From positions 135,269 to 199,268 of the forward strand of contig DEMH01000012.1 of assembly GCA_002354805.1 (NCBI GenBank): 64,000 nucleotides of DNA, given 5' to 3'. Source of the DNA: Gammaproteobacteria bacterium UBA2675. GTDB lineage: Bacteria > Pseudomonadota > Gammaproteobacteria > Pseudomonadales > Pseudohongiellaceae. The translations under genes were made by a program, and so were the position numbers. The notes under the pieces were generated by a model. It was not told the DNA's origin, ran no database searches, and saw only the letters and a list, made by a program, of their open reading frames with translations. Of this stretch, positions 62,590-64,000 are shown in pieces (within the stretch, counting starts at the first letter, position 1; every line of letters begins with the position of its first letter).

Positions 62590-64000
62590 TGACTGATATC
62601 ATCAATCAAAATACCAGTGGATTCGATGCCAAGGCGGCGCTGGCTGTAATGAGCCAGCGGCCTGGCGTCTACCGCATGCTGGATGAGAAAGGTGAAGTTC
62701 TTTACGTAGGCAAGGCCCGCAATCTGAAAAAACGGGTCAGCAATTATTTCCGTGCCAGTGGGCTGGATGCCAAGACCATGGCGCTGGTCTCACACATTGC
62801 CAATATAGATGTTACGATCACCAACAGTGAAGCCGAAGCGCTGCTGCTGGAACAGAACCTGATCAAGAAGTATCGTCCGCCATATAATATCCAGCTGCGC
62901 GACGACAAGACCTATCCCTACATCATGCTGACGCACAAGGATGCCTACCCAAGACTGGCGTTCTACCGTGGCAGCCGCAAACGTGACGCGACGTTTTTCG
63001 GGCCATTTCCCAGTGCCAGTGCAGTACGCGAAAGTCTGGCGCTGCTGCAGAAAGTGTTTCGCGTGCGCCAGTGCGAAGACAGCTATTTTCGCAATCGCAG
63101 CCGGCCCTGTCTGCAGTACCAGATTGGCCGCTGCACCGCGCCCTGCGTGGGGTATATTTCACCAACGGATTACGCGCAGGATGTCCGCGATGCCACACAG
63201 TTTCTGCAGGGCAAAAGCGATACGCTGGTGCAGGAACTTGGGCGGCGCATGGAGCAGAAATCGGCGGCACTGGAGTTCGAGAGTGCCGCCAGACTGCGCG
63301 ACCGCATCAGTGACCTGCGTCGCATCCAGAGCGAGCAGGTTGTCTCCGGTGGCGGCAGTGATGCTGATGTCATGTCGGCCGTACTGGAGGGCGCCTACAC
63401 CTGCGTGCATGTGATCACCATCCGCGGTGGACGCATCATCGGTAGCCGCAACTTTTTTCCCAAGGACAAACTCGCAGAAACGGCGGCTGATCTGCTGGCA
63501 TCATTTATCGCGCAGTACTACCTGCGGGATGGTGTCACCACCGGCTCGGGTCTGATCCCGGTGGAAATCATTATTGCACCTGCCATCAAGGGCAGTCAGA
63601 GCCTGCAGGAGGCGCTTGGCACCGCTGCTGGCAAACAGATCCGGCTTACCGCCTCGGTACGCGGCCATCGCGCCCGCTGGCTGGCCATGGCCACCGGTAA
63701 CGCCGAACAGGCCATTCAAAGTCATATCAATAACCGCCAGACCATGCTGCAGCGCTTTGAGCGACTGCAGGCCGAACTGGAGCTGGATTTTATCCCGCGG
63801 CGCATAGAATGCTTTGACATCAGCCACACCATGGGTGAAAGCACAGTCGCCTCCTGTGTTGCCTTTGATCACAATGGCCCGCTCAAATCGGATTACCGCC
63901 GCTACAATATCAAGGATATCCAGGCCGGCGATGACTACGCCGCCATGGAGCAGGCACTGTCGCGCCGGTTTCGTGACGTTAAAGGGGACGTTAAAGGGGA
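62589..64000 (+). CDS. uvrC: Excinuclease ABC subunit C (partial, cut by window end)
   Basis: Makes both incisions in nucleotide excision repair. The first 470 residues are visible: GIY-YIG nuclease (GVYRMLDEKGEVLYVGKARNLKKRV), LLEQNLIKKYRPPYNI, cysteine cluster CLQYQIGRCTAPC, UVR motif (ESAARLRDRISDLRRIQSEQ), and the start of the second nuclease domain (CFDISHTMGESTVASCV). The last residues DVKGDVKG come from a tandem repeat (63978-64000) in the loop after QALSRRF. Whether the frame stays open beyond cannot be seen. Confidence 0.95.
   Translation, partial: MTDIINQNTSGFDAKAALAVMSQRPGVYRMLDEKGEVLYVGKARNLKKRVSNYFRASGLDAKTMALVSHIANIDVTITNSEAEALLLEQNLIKKYRPPYNIQLRDDKTYPYIMLTHKDAYPRLAFYRGSRKRDATFFGPFPSASAVRESLALLQKVFRVRQCEDSYFRNRSRPCLQYQIGRCTAPCVGYISPTDYAQDVRDATQFLQGKSDTLVQELGRRMEQKSAALEFESAARLRDRISDLRRIQSEQVVSGGGSDADVMSAVLEGAYTCVHVITIRGGRIIGSRNFFPKDKLAETAADLLASFIAQYYLRDGVTTGSGLIPVEIIIAPAIKGSQSLQEALGTAAGKQIRLTASVRGHRARWLAMATGNAEQAIQSHINNRQTMLQRFERLQAELELDFIPRRIECFDISHTMGESTVASCVAFDHNGPLKSDYRRYNIKDIQAGDDYAAMEQALSRRFRDVKGDVKG
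63978..64000 (+). repeat. Tandem GTTAAAGGGGAC repeat inside uvrC
   Basis: Two copies of GTTAAAGGGGAC (63978-63989 and 63990-64000, the second cut by the window end). This is the outer end of the REP-like palindromes at 46 kb and 49.6 kb. It is in frame with uvrC here. The rest of the element, if any, lies beyond the window. Confidence 0.65.

Noticed and set aside
1..64000. CRISPR arrays, rRNA or tRNA genes
   Set aside because: No regularly spaced direct repeats and no recognisable rRNA or tRNA sequence were found in the window.

Overview
The window reads as a chromosomal core segment of a free-living, probably marine, gammaproteobacterium. Gene content and order resemble Pseudomonadales/Cellvibrionales-type genomes: leuCD-asd-fimV-truA-trpFBA-accD-folC-dedD-cvpA-purF, a complete lolCDE-comEC-exbBD-msbA-lpxK-kdsB-murB run, and Na+-translocating NQR with its maturation genes. 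This assignment is inference from recognised protein families and synteny; no database was searched. Nearly all the DNA is coding, and every recognised gene is intact except those cut by the window edges (nqrD, uvrC).

Layout. 1-7.5 kb: end of the nqr operon (nqrD end, nqrE, nqrF), then apbE-nqrM-sthA-gpsA and two poorly characterised genes. 7.5-10.2 kb: folE diverging from prmB-aroC. 10.2-25 kb: leucine (leuC, leuD), aspartate-semialdehyde (asd), fimV, truA, tryptophan (trpF, trpB, trpA), accD, folC, dedD, cvpA, purF. 25-27.3 kb: a DUF418 membrane protein, then a 678-base convergent gap full of inverted repeats, then yciH. 27.3-34.6 kb (minus strand): a moxR-DUF58-DUF4381-batA-batB-batD cluster. 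34.8-46 kb: pyrD, a thioredoxin-fold protein, tatD, ilvE, topA, lexA with its SOS box, nagZ, hpt, a DUF1285 gene and etfBA. 46-49.8 kb: rne on the minus strand, with palindromic repeats at its 3' end and in its leader. 49.9-64 kb: an orphan serine-recombinase-like gene, lolCDE, comEC, an exbBD pair, msbA, lpxK, a Trm112-like protein, kdsB, murB and the start of uvrC.

The genes form a few working groups: respiration and redox balance (NQR, ApbE flavinylation, NqrM, SthA, ETF); amino-acid and folate supply; the envelope (Lol lipoprotein export, MsbA/LpxK/KdsB for lipopolysaccharide, MurB/NagZ for peptidoglycan); and nucleic-acid maintenance (TopA, LexA, RNase E, UvrC).

The most unusual content is non-coding. 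Two copies of a roughly 200-base structured element lie head to head at 26.3-26.9 kb; their helices are kept although the paired bases differ (compensatory changes). A different 170-base multi-branched inverted repeat lies between topA and lexA. A third family, REP-like palindromes with the core AAAGGGGACGGAGGGATTTA, brackets rne; its end motif is tandemly repeated in frame inside uvrC. Three of these elements end exactly at, or within a few bases of, the stop codon of a minus-strand gene (yciH, lexA, rne).
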